Shown here: positions 39,543 to 48,192 of the stretch, piece after piece
How the letters are laid out: every line of letters starts with the position of its first letter
Numbering within the stretch: position 1 is the first letter of the stretch
DNA from: DALYJJ01 sp033763935
GTDB lineage: Bacteria > Acidobacteriota > Terriglobia > Bryobacterales > Bryobacteraceae
Length of the DNA: 64,000 bases
Direction of reading: 5' to 3'
Assembly: GCA_033763935.1 (NCBI GenBank)
Contig: JANRJO010000101.1
Coordinates: forward strand, 98,932 to 162,931
The notes under the pieces: generated by a model
What the model saw: the letters and a program-made list of their open reading frames with translations, nothing else
The model's database searches: none
Told to the model about the DNA's origin: nothing
Position numbers and translations under genes: made by a program

Positions 39543-41290
39543 GGAAGTGTTACACGTGCGCCGCCACCAAATCCAAAATTGTTGTACGTCCCTTCAATCG
39601 AAAGCCGAACGGTCGTAAATGGAATCCCGCTGCAACGAAGACTGATCTCCTTGAAGAAGCCAGGCAAAACCGGGGTGTCCGAGTGCGCGGCAGTACAAGG
39701 GGATAGTCCAAGTGTTGCTTTCGTAACGGCCACATTGTCCATGATTAACTGTTTATCGTTCCACACCCTTAGTCGGAGACGATATGAAGTTAAGGATTCC
39801 TTCGCGACCTCAACCAGGGACAACCGTAGCAGCACACCCGGCTGTCCAACAGGAGTTGAAGAATTCAGAAGATTAACGATGTGCCGCTGAACAGGTTCTC
39901 CGTCATCTATGTGGGTGTGCTTCAGGCTTATGTTTAAAGATGGCACTGGCTGGCCACCAACGGTAACCGTGTAGCCCGTATACCCTTCGGTTATGTCACC
40001 TTGCCGGAACACCATCACCTGTGATGGAGTCACCACGCCCGCCCGAATATCGCGCGGCGATTCGAAACGTTGCAGGCATTGGGGACCCGGAATCGGGCAA
40101 GAAGACCAGTCGATCGGATCCACGAGGACAATGCCGGCAATAAGATGTTGTTGATACATCCCAAACAGGATCGTGTCGATTTCTTCCGCAAAATATCGAG
40201 CCCGATTTCCTCCGAAGCTGTGTCCCGCGATGATGAGCCGATCATTTGGTTGAATGTTTGCGCCGGCCGCGTCGGTGATCCATGTGCTCGCTTCTGCGTG
40301 GAACGCTCCTGAGGGCGGAGGCAGGCAGGAGTTGCCCCCATTCGAGAAGAACGTAAACGCCTTGGCGACCACGTTTGGTTGGACGTTTCTGGCGTTCAGT
40401 ATCAGATTCGTCATGCCCCGGCTCGGAGCAAGCAGCTCGTCATCCCTGTAGACGACGCGAGTCCCCCAGTGACCCAAAAAGCAGTTCGACCCGTCCGGAG
40501 CTGTATTCCCCCCCGTGAACGTAACTAAGATGGTCCGGCCGCTTTGCGTTGCACTAAAAGGGTAGGTAGTTCCGTTTCCGCTGTTGTAGAGCGCGGAGAT
40601 TTCTGCTGGTGGGAGTGGCCGGTTCCAGATGCCTACTTCATCGATGGTGCCGCGCATGCCGTACCCGTTGAATCCCGCGCCCAAGAGTATGGTTCCGCCC
40701 AGGTACTGGGTGAAGATGGCGGTTTTTTCGTCGTGGAGAACGCCGTTCACGTACACTTGAGCGGTGTTGAGGGTCCTGCTCCAGGTTGCGGTGATGTGGT
40801 ACCACTCGTTATTGTTCAAGACGTGGCTGGTGAGGACAATCTCGCCTGTCCCTGTTCCAACTCGGAACTCGAATTGTCGGGTGAGGGGGCTAATGCTGCC
40901 CCACAGGTGGCTAAAGCCAGCAGATGATGGTATCTGCCAAATCGTTTCCCGATTGACGATGGCATAGGCGGTTGCCTGCACCCACACGCTGATGGTGCCT
41001 CCGGACCATGTATTGACGCTGGGGACGAGGTTGCCATAGACGCGTGGCGAAGATTCATCTTCGGTGCCATTAAAGAAGTACGCGCCCCCGAGTTTGCCCG
41101 TCGCCGGCGTGGGACTCCCGGCTGCAATGACTCCCTGCGTGCCGCCTACCGGATCCGCAAGATTACCGTTGAAAGGATAGTACGACACGATTCCGTCCGT
41201 GAGGGATTGTGCGTTGGCCCGCACCAAGAGTAGCGCTGCTGCAAGCATCAGGCGGTACGAAGTCATAAAAGTTGGGTCCGCGAGATGCAT
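39539..41290 (-). CDS. Secreted LamG-domain protein with an alpha/beta-hydrolase-like half
   Basis: 583 residues. A signal peptide ends near VRANAQ. Residues about 28-240 are a LamG/concanavalin-like lectin domain (SYYPFNGNLAD at its start, NEWYHITATWSR, GTIDEVGIWNRPL at its end). From about 255 the rest resembles an alpha/beta hydrolase, with the nucleophile elbow GHSFGGNRARYFAE. It could bind and cut a surface polymer or ester; that is inferred from the domains. ATG 41266 is an alternative start. The next gene is the coupled PEP-CTERM protein. Confidence 0.8.
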   Translation of the reverse strand: MHLADPTFMTSYRLMLAAALLLVRANAQSLTDGIVSYYPFNGNLADPVGGTQGVIAAGSPTPATGKLGGAYFFNGTEDESSPRVYGNLVPSVNTWSGGTISVWVQATAYAIVNRETIWQIPSSAGFSHLWGSISPLTRQFEFRVGTGTGEIVLTSHVLNNNEWYHITATWSRTLNTAQVYVNGVLHDEKTAIFTQYLGGTILLGAGFNGYGMRGTIDEVGIWNRPLPPAEISALYNSGNGTTYPFSATQSGRTILVTFTGGNTAPDGSNCFLGHWGTRVVYRDDELLAPSRGMTNLILNARNVQPNVVAKAFTFFSNGGNSCLPPPSGAFHAEASTWITDAAGANIQPNDRLIIAGHSFGGNRARYFAEEIDTILFGMYQQHLIAGIVLVDPIDWSSCPIPGPQCLQRFESPRDIRAGVVTPSQVMVFRQGDITEGYTGYTVTVGGQPVPSLNISLKHTHIDDGEPVQRHIVNLLNSSTPVGQPGVLLRLSLVEVAKESLTSYRLRLRVWNDKQLIMDNVAVTKATLGLSPCTAAHSDTPVLPGFFKEISLRCSGIPFTTVRLSIEGTYNNFGFGGGARVTLP

Positions 41291-41457
41291 CGTCTCTCGG
41301 TATTGTCAGCGCTGTCGAGCGTAGTGAAGCGTCAGGAAGCGTAGTTTCGTGATGTTTCCAGGAGTTCCGGGCCGTGGTATCGGGCTGATCGTTGTGATAC
41401 AGTCGGGTCGTTTCAGGTTTTTCTTGTCGGTTAGTTCATGGCTGGTTGCCCTCGTCG

Positions 41458-42657
41458 ATGGAATTGTGTTCGTGGAAGGAGATCGCCGCGTACCTTGGCG
41501 TAAGCGTGAAGACCGCCCAGGTCTGGGAGGCCACGCGGGGCTTGCCGGTGCGTCGCTTACCGGGGCCTCGCGTGCAGGTGCGCGCGAACCGCGCGGAGCT
41601 TGACTCGTGGAAGACGGCTACACCAGTTCCGCTGCCCGCCGCGCCGTCCGCGGAAAAGCAAATGTCGCACACGACCTGGTGGTTATTGTTCGGGTCGCTT
41701 GCGGCTGTCCTTGTAGGTGCGGCGGGCTTTGCTGTTGGAATGGGCGCCCCGGCGCTTGCCAGTGCAAAGATCGTCGATGATGCACTCGTCGGGCTTGATC
41801 GAGAAGGCATGCAGCTTTGGCGTCATGCGTTTGCCTCCCTTGATGCGGTGCCATACAAAGATGGTGATCGTCGCTTGTGGGTGGGGAATCTTGATGGCGA
41901 CGGGCAGCCGGACGTGCTTTTCGTCCCCATCCCGCACGGGTTTATTCGCGAGTCAGTACCGTTGGTGCGCCTCGATGCGCAGGGCCACGAGATCTGGCGC
42001 TTCACCCCGGGCAGGAGCTTGCGCCGCGGCACGCAGGAGTTTAGCCCTCCTTACGTGGTCCGGCAGTTCGCCATCATCGGCGACAAAGTCATTGTGACCA
42101 GCCATCATCACCTGTACTACCCCAGCGAGGTCGCCGTCCTGGACGTGAGGGGACGCATGGTGCGCTCGTACTATCACCCGGGGCACCTCAACGTGTTGAC
42201 CACCGGCACCGTGCAGGGTAATACGGTCGCCTTGCTTGGCGGAGTGAATAATCTTGCGCACGCCGCGACGCTTGTTGCGCTGGACCCGGCACGCCTTGAT
42301 GGCGCGGCCATCATCGATGATCGGCCATCCTTTGATGGCTTGGCTGCCGGCCTGGAGATCGCGCGGATACTCTTCCCCCGCTCATGCATAAGCCGGCATG
42401 ATCCGTACAATGTGGTCATCAACATCCTCGCAAACCCCAAGGAGGTTATTGTGCATGTCCAAGAAGAACTCTCCGGAACCCATGCCAGTGTGCAGTACCA
42501 TCTTGGGCCAACGCTTGAGCTTGCCAGTGTCAGCTTGTCTGATATTTTTCGCAGCAAGCACCAGCAGCTGCGCGCTGACCGCATCCTCGACCACGATGCG
42601 GATAAGGACGTGCTTCGGCTGGCTGCACTCACGCGCCCTGCCAGGAGAAGAAAATAA
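41458..42657 (+). CDS. Membrane protein with N-terminal HTH and C-terminal propeller-like domain
   Basis: About 399 residues from ATG 41458. The N-terminus CSWKEIAAYLGVSVKTAQVWE is the helix-turn-helix common in Acidobacteriota membrane regulators. A transmembrane helix (WWLLFGSLAAVLVGAAGFAV) follows, and the C-terminal part has VCBS/FG-GAP-like GNLDGDGQPDVLFV and beta repeats, probably outside the cytoplasm. This is a sensor-regulator layout. No start-site ribosome motif is clear. A hairpin and T run follow the stop. Confidence 0.75.
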   Translation: MELCSWKEIAAYLGVSVKTAQVWEATRGLPVRRLPGPRVQVRANRAELDSWKTATPVPLPAAPSAEKQMSHTTWWLLFGSLAAVLVGAAGFAVGMGAPALASAKIVDDALVGLDREGMQLWRHAFASLDAVPYKDGDRRLWVGNLDGDGQPDVLFVPIPHGFIRESVPLVRLDAQGHEIWRFTPGRSLRRGTQEFSPPYVVRQFAIIGDKVIVTSHHHLYYPSEVAVLDVRGRMVRSYYHPGHLNVLTTGTVQGNTVALLGGVNNLAHAATLVALDPARLDGAAIIDDRPSFDGLAAGLEIARILFPRSCISRHDPYNVVINILANPKEVIVHVQEELSGTHASVQYHLGPTLELASVSLSDIFRSKHQQLRADRILDHDADKDVLRLAALTRPARRRK

Positions 42658-42676
42658 CGCGCAACCCCTTCCCTGC

Positions 42677-42703
42677 GCCCGTGCTCCCGTCGGGCTATTT
42701 TTT
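42677..42703 (+). terminator. Hairpin terminator after the HTH membrane gene
   Basis: GCCCG pairs with CGGGC around nine bases and is followed by TATTTTTTT. It lies about 20 bp past the stop and also touches the end of the DUF3489 pseudogene on the other strand. Confidence 0.65.
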
Positions 42704-43079
42704 GGTGGCGTAGTACGCGATGCTATCCTCGGTGCGTTGGTGCCGCTGAATGCTGTACTCTTTGCGCTGGGTGCTGATAAAGCCGCGCACGCTGTGTGCT
42801 TGCCAGCCGGTCGCCATCATCAGCTCCTCAAGGGTCGCTCCCTGCTCGCGCTGCAACATGCCGATGACGGTGTCTTTCTTGCTGGTGCGGGGCGCATCGC
42901 TGGGGGGGAGCTCTTGGATGAGCTTCCAGATGCGTTTGAGCCCGTGCTCGCGGCTGGTAAACTTCTTCACCCCTACAGGCGCAAGCGTGTTGTAAATCAT
43001 TACCAGGTCCGTGCCGTTGAGATGTTGTCCGTGCCGCGTAGGCAGTGATGCTCTTCTCCTGTAAGACGTACTCAACCAT
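42695..43079 (-). pseudogene. DUF3489 protein, second copy, frameshifted
   Basis: A good ribosome site (GGGAGGAG) precedes ATG 43079. The first frame reads MVEYVLQEKSITAYAARTTS and then runs into unrelated sequence. The conserved remainder, from GTDLVMIYNTL to YYATKK, is in a different frame starting near 43030. The intact copy at 32087-32581 has both halves in one frame, so this copy carries a frameshift near 43020-43040, unless the base call is wrong. Confidence 0.75.
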
Positions 43080-43606
43080 AAGGCTCCTCCCTCAACCTGA
43101 CAAAGAGATCCCCTTCGCCCGGTACTTCTGTCGTTGTGTTCTTTATTGCCAGCTGCTAAACAATGGCGGCGTGCCGGTGATGGACCGGCGCACCAGCGAC
43201 AGCGCACGATGGTACTCTCCTAAATACCCGTACAATGAAGATCGTGCCCGCGGTGCATCACGAACCGCGCGATGCATCACCGTCGTAGCACGCCATGATC
43301 CATTCCGACGCGTTCGGTCGACGGTGATGCGCATCACCAATGATGCCGGCCGCGCATCGTGGCGTGGCGTACCCCAGGCTGTACGCAATAACGACGGCAA
43401 CCGTGCGCGGATACCGACGAATCGTCTCCTCAATGCTCAGAGCACGCAACGCCATGACCCGATAACGGCCCACTCCCGCGTACTTAAGCAGCACCTGACA
43501 AAACCAGTCAGTTCGGTGCCGAATCGAACCCGTCCTGCCGTGTCCTCTGGTGGGCGAGAGCCCCTTTTTGGCGTGGGGGATGAAATGTTGGCGGGTGAGG
43601 GCGTGA
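43080..43606. other. Gene-free stretch with iteron-like repeats
   Basis: About 525 bp between the DUF3489 pseudogene and the secreted protein gene. Besides the GCATCAC cluster (43255-43337) it has TTCGGTGCCGAA at about 43510. No credible gene; short open frames here lack family features. Confidence 0.45.
43255..43337. repeat. Cluster of GCATCAC repeats and palindromes
   Basis: Four copies of GCATCAC: forward at 43255-43261, 43274-43280 and 43331-43337, reverse at 43324-43330. A perfect 12-bp inverted repeat joins 43274-43285 and 43319-43330, and GTGATGCGCATCAC at 43324-43337 is a perfect 14-bp palindrome. This looks like a protein-binding or iteron-type site, possibly an operator or part of an origin. 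Confidence 0.6.
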
Positions 43607-44275
43607 CTATTTGGCTGTGCCGATTGCGAGATTGTCTATGATGATCGGTATGTCCGCGGCCGTACTCGTAAGCTTGATCCAAGTGATCGGTGTTGTGGAG
43701 AGCATGCCAAGAAACGGGCGGCGTTGCGTGGGTACACGCACGTCAAGGATATTGCCGATCTGCCGTTCTGCTGGGTAAGCGCTGATCACGCTGAACCCGG
43801 GATCTGCCGTGACATCGCCCGTCGAGAGCTCGATACGGCAGTGTCCACGGCACATCAGGTCAACGCCCACAGCCGTCACTGCCGGCGGCAGGGTGATTAG
43901 GACATAATTGCATGGGATGCCCACGCCAGCGGGGCCGACGAGCAGTTGTTTTGATCCCCAGTCATACAGCAACGGCGCGGCGCGGGGGTCGACAACTTGC
44001 AACACGTAGTGTTCGCTGCTCTGCGCGCAGGAGATCACGCCTTGATCGTTCACCCGTGCGTCAACAACACCGACAAAGGTAACCCCTTTTATAGTCAGGC
44101 CCCGGGGGGTTGAAAAGTCAATGAAGTCGTGGCCGGCAGAAGGAATTGCAAAATCGATGGTCGCCAATCGCGACGTGAGGTGTTCCCACCGCTCCCGATC
44201 ACCACGAAAGAACCTCGTGTCTGCCTCCAACGGAGCCAGTCCCAGCAATAGCAACAAGGGCAAGAGACGATACAT
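43607..44275 (-). CDS. Secreted protein of unknown function
   Basis: About 222 residues from ATG 44275, with AAGGAG ten bases upstream. A leader (LLPLLLLLGLAPLEA) is followed by a beta-rich domain with GHDFIDFSTPRGLTIKGVTF and a Cys-containing HGHCRIELSTG. It resembles the body of PEP-CTERM-type proteins but has no sorting tail. Function unknown. Confidence 0.65.
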   Translation of the reverse strand: MYRLLPLLLLLGLAPLEADTRFFRGDRERWEHLTSRLATIDFAIPSAGHDFIDFSTPRGLTIKGVTFVGVVDARVNDQGVISCAQSSEHYVLQVVDPRAAPLLYDWGSKQLLVGPAGVGIPCNYVLITLPPAVTAVGVDLMCRGHCRIELSTGDVTADPGFSVISAYPAERQIGNILDVRVPTQRRPFLGMLSTTPITWIKLTSTAADIPIIIDNLAIGTAK

Positions 44276-44359
44276 GACTACCACACTCCTTGACGGCTCG
44301 TATCCTATCACACACCATATTGGAACCGGCCCGCAAACAAATGATATGGTCACGGGGGT

Positions 44360-44809
44360 ATGTCATTGCTCGTACCGCTGGTGATGCGCAAGCAAATCCT
44401 CGAAACCGCCATCCGCGAGGAGCTGGGGCGTTTAGGAGCCATGGGTGGGCAGAAGGTGATCGTGACGAGCCGCTATGGAGGCGAGGTGGACCTGCCGGAG
44501 CCATTGTGGACGCCCGTGCTCGCCGACGGGTCACGGCCGGTAATGATCAGTGACAATATTGAGTTTGGAGTGTTTGATCATCGTTGCGCACAGGATCGGC
44601 ACTACCATCGCTTGGCAATGGAGTGCTATACCGTCCTCGGTGGAACGATGCTCATCGAGGTTGCCGAAAACATCTACTCCTTAGCACCTGGCGATTCGAT
44701 TGTGGTTCCGCCGCCGCTGCCGCACCAGGTGTTGCGCACGTCCCCCTTCTTAGCGCAGGTGATCCTCACCAACTGTTACGGACCAGCTGACAAGTACACT
44801 CTGCCTTAG
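44360..44809 (+). CDS. Small cupin-domain protein
   Basis: 149 residues. The second half has DRHYHRLAMECYTVLGGTM and LAPGDSIVVPPPLPHQVL, the two cupin motifs with His/Glu metal ligands (HYH, E, H). It may bind a small ligand or metal or be an isomerase; the substrate is unknown. ATG 44384 is an alternative start. Its last base region overlaps the converging 574-residue gene by 4 bp. Confidence 0.75.
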   Translation: MSLLVPLVMRKQILETAIREELGRLGAMGGQKVIVTSRYGGEVDLPEPLWTPVLADGSRPVMISDNIEFGVFDHRCAQDRHYHRLAMECYTVLGGTMLIEVAENIYSLAPGDSIVVPPPLPHQVLRTSPFLAQVILTNCYGPADKYTLP

Positions 44810-46530
44810 CCAGCAGCAGATGAGCGCTCCGGCAAAAGCTCTGGCAGCAGCTGGTAGATACCTTGCCATCCGGAAAGACTCTGATCCTTTTCGGCATGGC
44901 CGGCGGCGTGGGCAAGGCTTGGGCCGCTATTGTTCGTCCGCACGATCGACTCCCCAGCGCTTATTCCCTGGACTTCCGTGTCGATCGCCGCCAGAAGCTT
45001 TTTGCACTCATCAAACTTGCGTGCCCGGCGTGCTGCATCAAGGTCACCAAGCTTCTCCCGCAAGCCCTTCAGCCATTGCTTGTTTGACTCGTCATACAGC
45101 CAGCTGACGATCAGGCTGGGTCTGCCATTGCGGGCAATGGACGCGGGGAACCGCTCCAGAATTAGGTCCGCAAGCTGAAGGTGCATCCGGTCCAACTGAT
45201 CCAGCAAGTATTGTTCCCCATCCTGCCCCTCAACGCTGCACCGGGTAATGCTTGCTCTGGTGACAAAAGGAATCCTCCAGATGTACTCCGGAAGCGGCGA
45301 TGCCGCGTGCGGGACCACCAGATGCGTGAGGGTGACGCGCTCAACCCACTCCCGAATCGCATCGGGGTGACGGTCAGGGAATGCGTGCGCGATCCGCTCA
45401 CAGATGGGATGACGAAAGTCCTCATCAATTATCGCCTGTAGCTCCGCATCCTGCAGATACGGCTTTGTTTTCCCAAAGATAAACGGCCGCTGTGCCGTCT
45501 GATGGTGTGTCGATGGGTGGGTGCCAAAGTACTGAAACGCCTCGCGCAGAAAAAACGCATGCCACGACGCTGGATGATCACGCAGGGAATGCTGGGCCTT
45601 GCCAAGTTCAGGCCGAACCGCACGACGCACCACGTCGTTCTCGAGGGCATGATCAACCGTACTGGCAAGTTCAAGCGGGCCACCAAAGAGGTAACCAAAG
45701 TGCCTGCGAAACTCATCACCGGGACTTAGATGGTCCTTATTCGTCGGAAGCTGGCCCGTGGCGCGCAGCGGCCCGCCGTGGATGACTGCCACGGCAAGAT
45801 CAATCAGGCAGTGACGATACGAGGCGCGCGAGAGGCGACGTTCCTCTGGCCGGGAGCTTACGTGAAGGAACAGCTCGCCAAGATGCTGCAAGATTGCGCC
45901 ATCGATATAAAAGGACACGAGAGCCGGATTGTTGCGGGAACCAGGAAGCGGAACAGCTGCAGCGCCGGCTCTGGTCGTACCATTCCTGATCAGCTCTGCG
46001 CGCTTCCTTGCTCCAAAACCCAGAGCCTTAAACGATGGCCGCGTTGCGTTTGCCGCAGCGTCACGGAATTGTCTGATGACGTCGGGAGCATCAGCAATAC
46101 CGACCCATGATTCCCTCTTCTTGGCATCGTAGCCATGCAGGATAATGCCGCAGAACGCCAACATGGTCCCCTGCTCCGTGACCTGCAATATCTTTCTCTC
46201 TATTGCGCACTGCCTGACGTCCACGGGCACGCGCTTCAAGTGCTTCTCGTTCACCGCCGTGCCATGATCGAACCATTCAGGGTGCTTGCGGTATGAGCGT
46301 ACCGTCTTTCGCCAACAATCTCTTGCTGGGAGCTTGACCGTCCTGCTTGCGTGCTGCAGTTGCACCGCCTGCAAGTCCTCATGAAAGGAGGCTTCTGGGG
46401 TCTCTTGCGCGCTGCGGATCGATGACCGCCGCCTCCACAAGTCATCGAAAAAATCACTGACACGATCAGACTCAATCATCCGAGTCACCAGGCACAGGTA
46501 CGCAAGCACACCGTCACGATCAAAAGGCAC
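44806..46530 (-). CDS. Large hypothetical protein
   Basis: 574 residues, mostly helical, no signal peptide, membrane segment or recognised motif. Notable parts are an N-terminal Arg-rich region, FVTRASITRCSVEGQDGEQY in the second half, and a C-terminal charged stretch (KLGDLDAARRARKFDECKK). A bulk of His, Asp and Arg residues might include a nuclease or recombinase core, but I cannot point to one. It is a long single gene with cargo neighbours and no homologue on the island. Confidence 0.65.
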   Translation of the reverse strand: MPFDRDGVLAYLCLVTRMIESDRVSDFFDDLWRRRSSIRSAQETPEASFHEDLQAVQLQHASRTVKLPARDCWRKTVRSYRKHPEWFDHGTAVNEKHLKRVPVDVRQCAIERKILQVTEQGTMLAFCGIILHGYDAKKRESWVGIADAPDVIRQFRDAAANATRPSFKALGFGARKRAELIRNGTTRAGAAAVPLPGSRNNPALVSFYIDGAILQHLGELFLHVSSRPEERRLSRASYRHCLIDLAVAVIHGGPLRATGQLPTNKDHLSPGDEFRRHFGYLFGGPLELASTVDHALENDVVRRAVRPELGKAQHSLRDHPASWHAFFLREAFQYFGTHPSTHHQTAQRPFIFGKTKPYLQDAELQAIIDEDFRHPICERIAHAFPDRHPDAIREWVERVTLTHLVVPHAASPLPEYIWRIPFVTRASITRCSVEGQDGEQYLLDQLDRMHLQLADLILERFPASIARNGRPSLIVSWLYDESNKQWLKGLREKLGDLDAARRARKFDECKKLLAAIDTEVQGISAGESIVRTNNSGPSLAHAAGHAEKDQSLSGWQGIYQLLPELLPERSSAAG

Positions 46531-46582
46531 CAGTCAATCCTCCGCAACCATTAAGAAGTGGGGGCGATTGCTGGATCATACT

Positions 46583-47305
46583 ATGCGCCACGTCTTCGAG
46601 GCCATCCACGACTACCACGCCTTTAGAGCAGACCATGATGATTTCACGACGCCGTTTTCCCCGCCGCCGTTGCCCAGGGAATTAGTTGGCGTACGGGTAA
46701 CGCGTGCCACGATCCTGGAACCCTCCGAGGGAACCTCTCCCCCAGACCTCACCGAGATCCTGCAGACGGCGCGACAACATCCGTACAAGGCCGCGAGTGC
46801 CAGCATCGGAAACGCCCCCTGGCAGCGAACACTCGTGCATTGGCTGCATGCCTTTGAGCTCGAAACCAGCTTCACGCCTAAAGGGCGACAAGCCGCGCAA
46901 GTCACCGTCACGGTCCGTCCGGCGCTGTCGCGTCAACAACTGCGGTACCTCCCACTGCATACGGAGGACCTTGGACAAGCACTCGGGAAAATCCGGCACT
47001 TCCTCTTGCCAAATTACCTCCCCTGGGCAGATCGCGTCTTGCGCAAAATCACCCTCGCTGACCATGCGGACAGGCATTGTGGATCCTCGGGGTATCCCCG
47101 GGTGGCTCGCACGCCGCGCGTCTACCAACCGCACGGTCCATGGACGTATCACCACCCGGCCGGGCCGTATGACTACAACGCGCGCGCCAGCCGGATCATC
47201 GAAAGAAACACCCCACTCGCGCAGCTTGCTTATGCGTTCCTGTGGAACTGGTACGGCCTCAGAGGCGTGTTTCGCGTAGAGTACACCAAGCCACCCCGAC
47301 CATAA
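46583..47305 (+). CDS. Hypothetical protein
   Basis: About 240 residues from ATG 46583. Alpha/beta character, with Pro-rich N-terminal part (TTPFSPPPLP) and a C-terminal AYAFLWNWYGLRGVF helix. No recognised family. It is divergent from the 574-residue gene with about 50 bp between starts. Function unknown. Confidence 0.55.
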   Translation: MRHVFEAIHDYHAFRADHDDFTTPFSPPPLPRELVGVRVTRATILEPSEGTSPPDLTEILQTARQHPYKAASASIGNAPWQRTLVHWLHAFELETSFTPKGRQAAQVTVTVRPALSRQQLRYLPLHTEDLGQALGKIRHFLLPNYLPWADRVLRKITLADHADRHCGSSGYPRVARTPRVYQPHGPWTYHHPAGPYDYNARASRIIERNTPLAQLAYAFLWNWYGLRGVFRVEYTKPPRP

Positions 47306-47482
47306 ATAACATACCAACGCCCGGCGGCTCACCAACGGTCATCGTTCAACGGGTCGTGCAACGCCATCGCGCCGTGCAAAAAAATATTCTCTGCATTCTC
47401 AGCGCTTTTCGAGCCAGTTGCACGGATGTTGCACGAGCTCCCCCTGGTTGTTGCAACACCAGCCCCCAATAATCACCAGTGA

Positions 47483-47716
47483 ATGCAGGAATTCATCGAG
47501 TACGTCGCAAGAGAGTTCGCCGCCTGCGCTGATACGTATGGGCGGGCGGTGTGGCTGTGGGACGCACAGCCCTCGTTGGGACCGAGTGAATGGTCCTCAC
47601 TCCTGGCACACCCGCTTGTACGACTGTCTGGGGAAGAGGCGCGCTTACTTCTGGAGCTTGTGACAAAAGGGCCGCCCGCCAACCTCTGGCCAGCGGCAAC
47701 TCAAGGAAGAAGCTAA
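47483..47716 (+). CDS. Small hypothetical protein (uncertain)
   Basis: 77 residues starting MQEFIEYVAREFAACADTYG, acidic, with no known domain or strong ribosome site. It is the first open frame of the rightward run that leads to the serine recombinase. Confidence rests on length and position only. Confidence 0.4.
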   Translation: MQEFIEYVAREFAACADTYGRAVWLWDAQPSLGPSEWSSLLAHPLVRLSGEEARLLLELVTKGPPANLWPAATQGRS

Positions 47717-47824
47717 CCAAGAGCAGGACCTGAAGGCACGCGGAAACCACGGCGAATACCCGACCAACGAATCAATGAGTACGGAACAGACTACGTCGGC
47801 AGTTGAAAGAGGGAGAGTTCTTCG

Positions 47825-48190
47825 ATGTGTTCTTACGGCTTGTGCACGTGTTATCTCCGCGGTTATGGCACCGGGTGCCGGCGCGGCTTTGTCCATGGTT
47901 ACGCGGCGGGTTGGCAGGATGCCGATGCGCTGCACTATCAGCAGCAACTGGCGAAGGATCAATTAGCGCTGGTGCGCGAGTTGCGGGATCGGCAGCAGCG
48001 AGAGGAGCAACTCCGCCTGCGCCATGAAGAGCAGCAGCGGCGAGAGGAAGCGCGGCGTCGGGAAGAGGAGCGCCGAGAACGGGAGGAGTTGCGCCGCCAA
48101 GAGGAGCAGCGCGCGCAACTTTGGAATCTCCTTGCTCGGGCAACATCGCCTTGCTGCTGCGTGGGGCGCTGCCGGTGCGGGGCGGGATAA
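47825..48190 (+). CDS. Cysteine-flanked coiled-coil protein
   Basis: 121 residues. A Cys/Gly-rich N-terminus (MCSYGLCTCYLRGYGTGC) is followed by 70 residues of Glu/Arg/Gln coiled coil and a Cys-rich end (CCCVGRCRC). GAGGGAGAG lies seven bases before ATG. It stands 2 bp before the replication-relaxation gene. The coiled-coil protein beside the HerA gene at 27851 is a positional parallel, not an obvious homologue. Confidence 0.65.
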   Translation: MCSYGLCTCYLRGYGTGCRRGFVHGYAAGWQDADALHYQQQLAKDQLALVRELRDRQQREEQLRLRHEEQQRREEARRREEERREREELRRQEEQRAQLWNLLARATSPCCCVGRCRCGAG

Positions 48191-48192
48191 CA

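Noticed and set aside
43255..43337. CRISPR-like array
   Set aside because: The repeated unit is 7 bp with changing orientation and no spacer regularity.
43500..43540. tRNA-like GGGTTCGATT segment on the minus strand
   Set aside because: The flanking arms do not form a T stem and no acceptor or anticodon stems are present.
43045..43641. 198-residue rightward frame
   Set aside because: Runs antisense to the pseudogene start and through the repeat cluster; low-complexity Arg-rich product.
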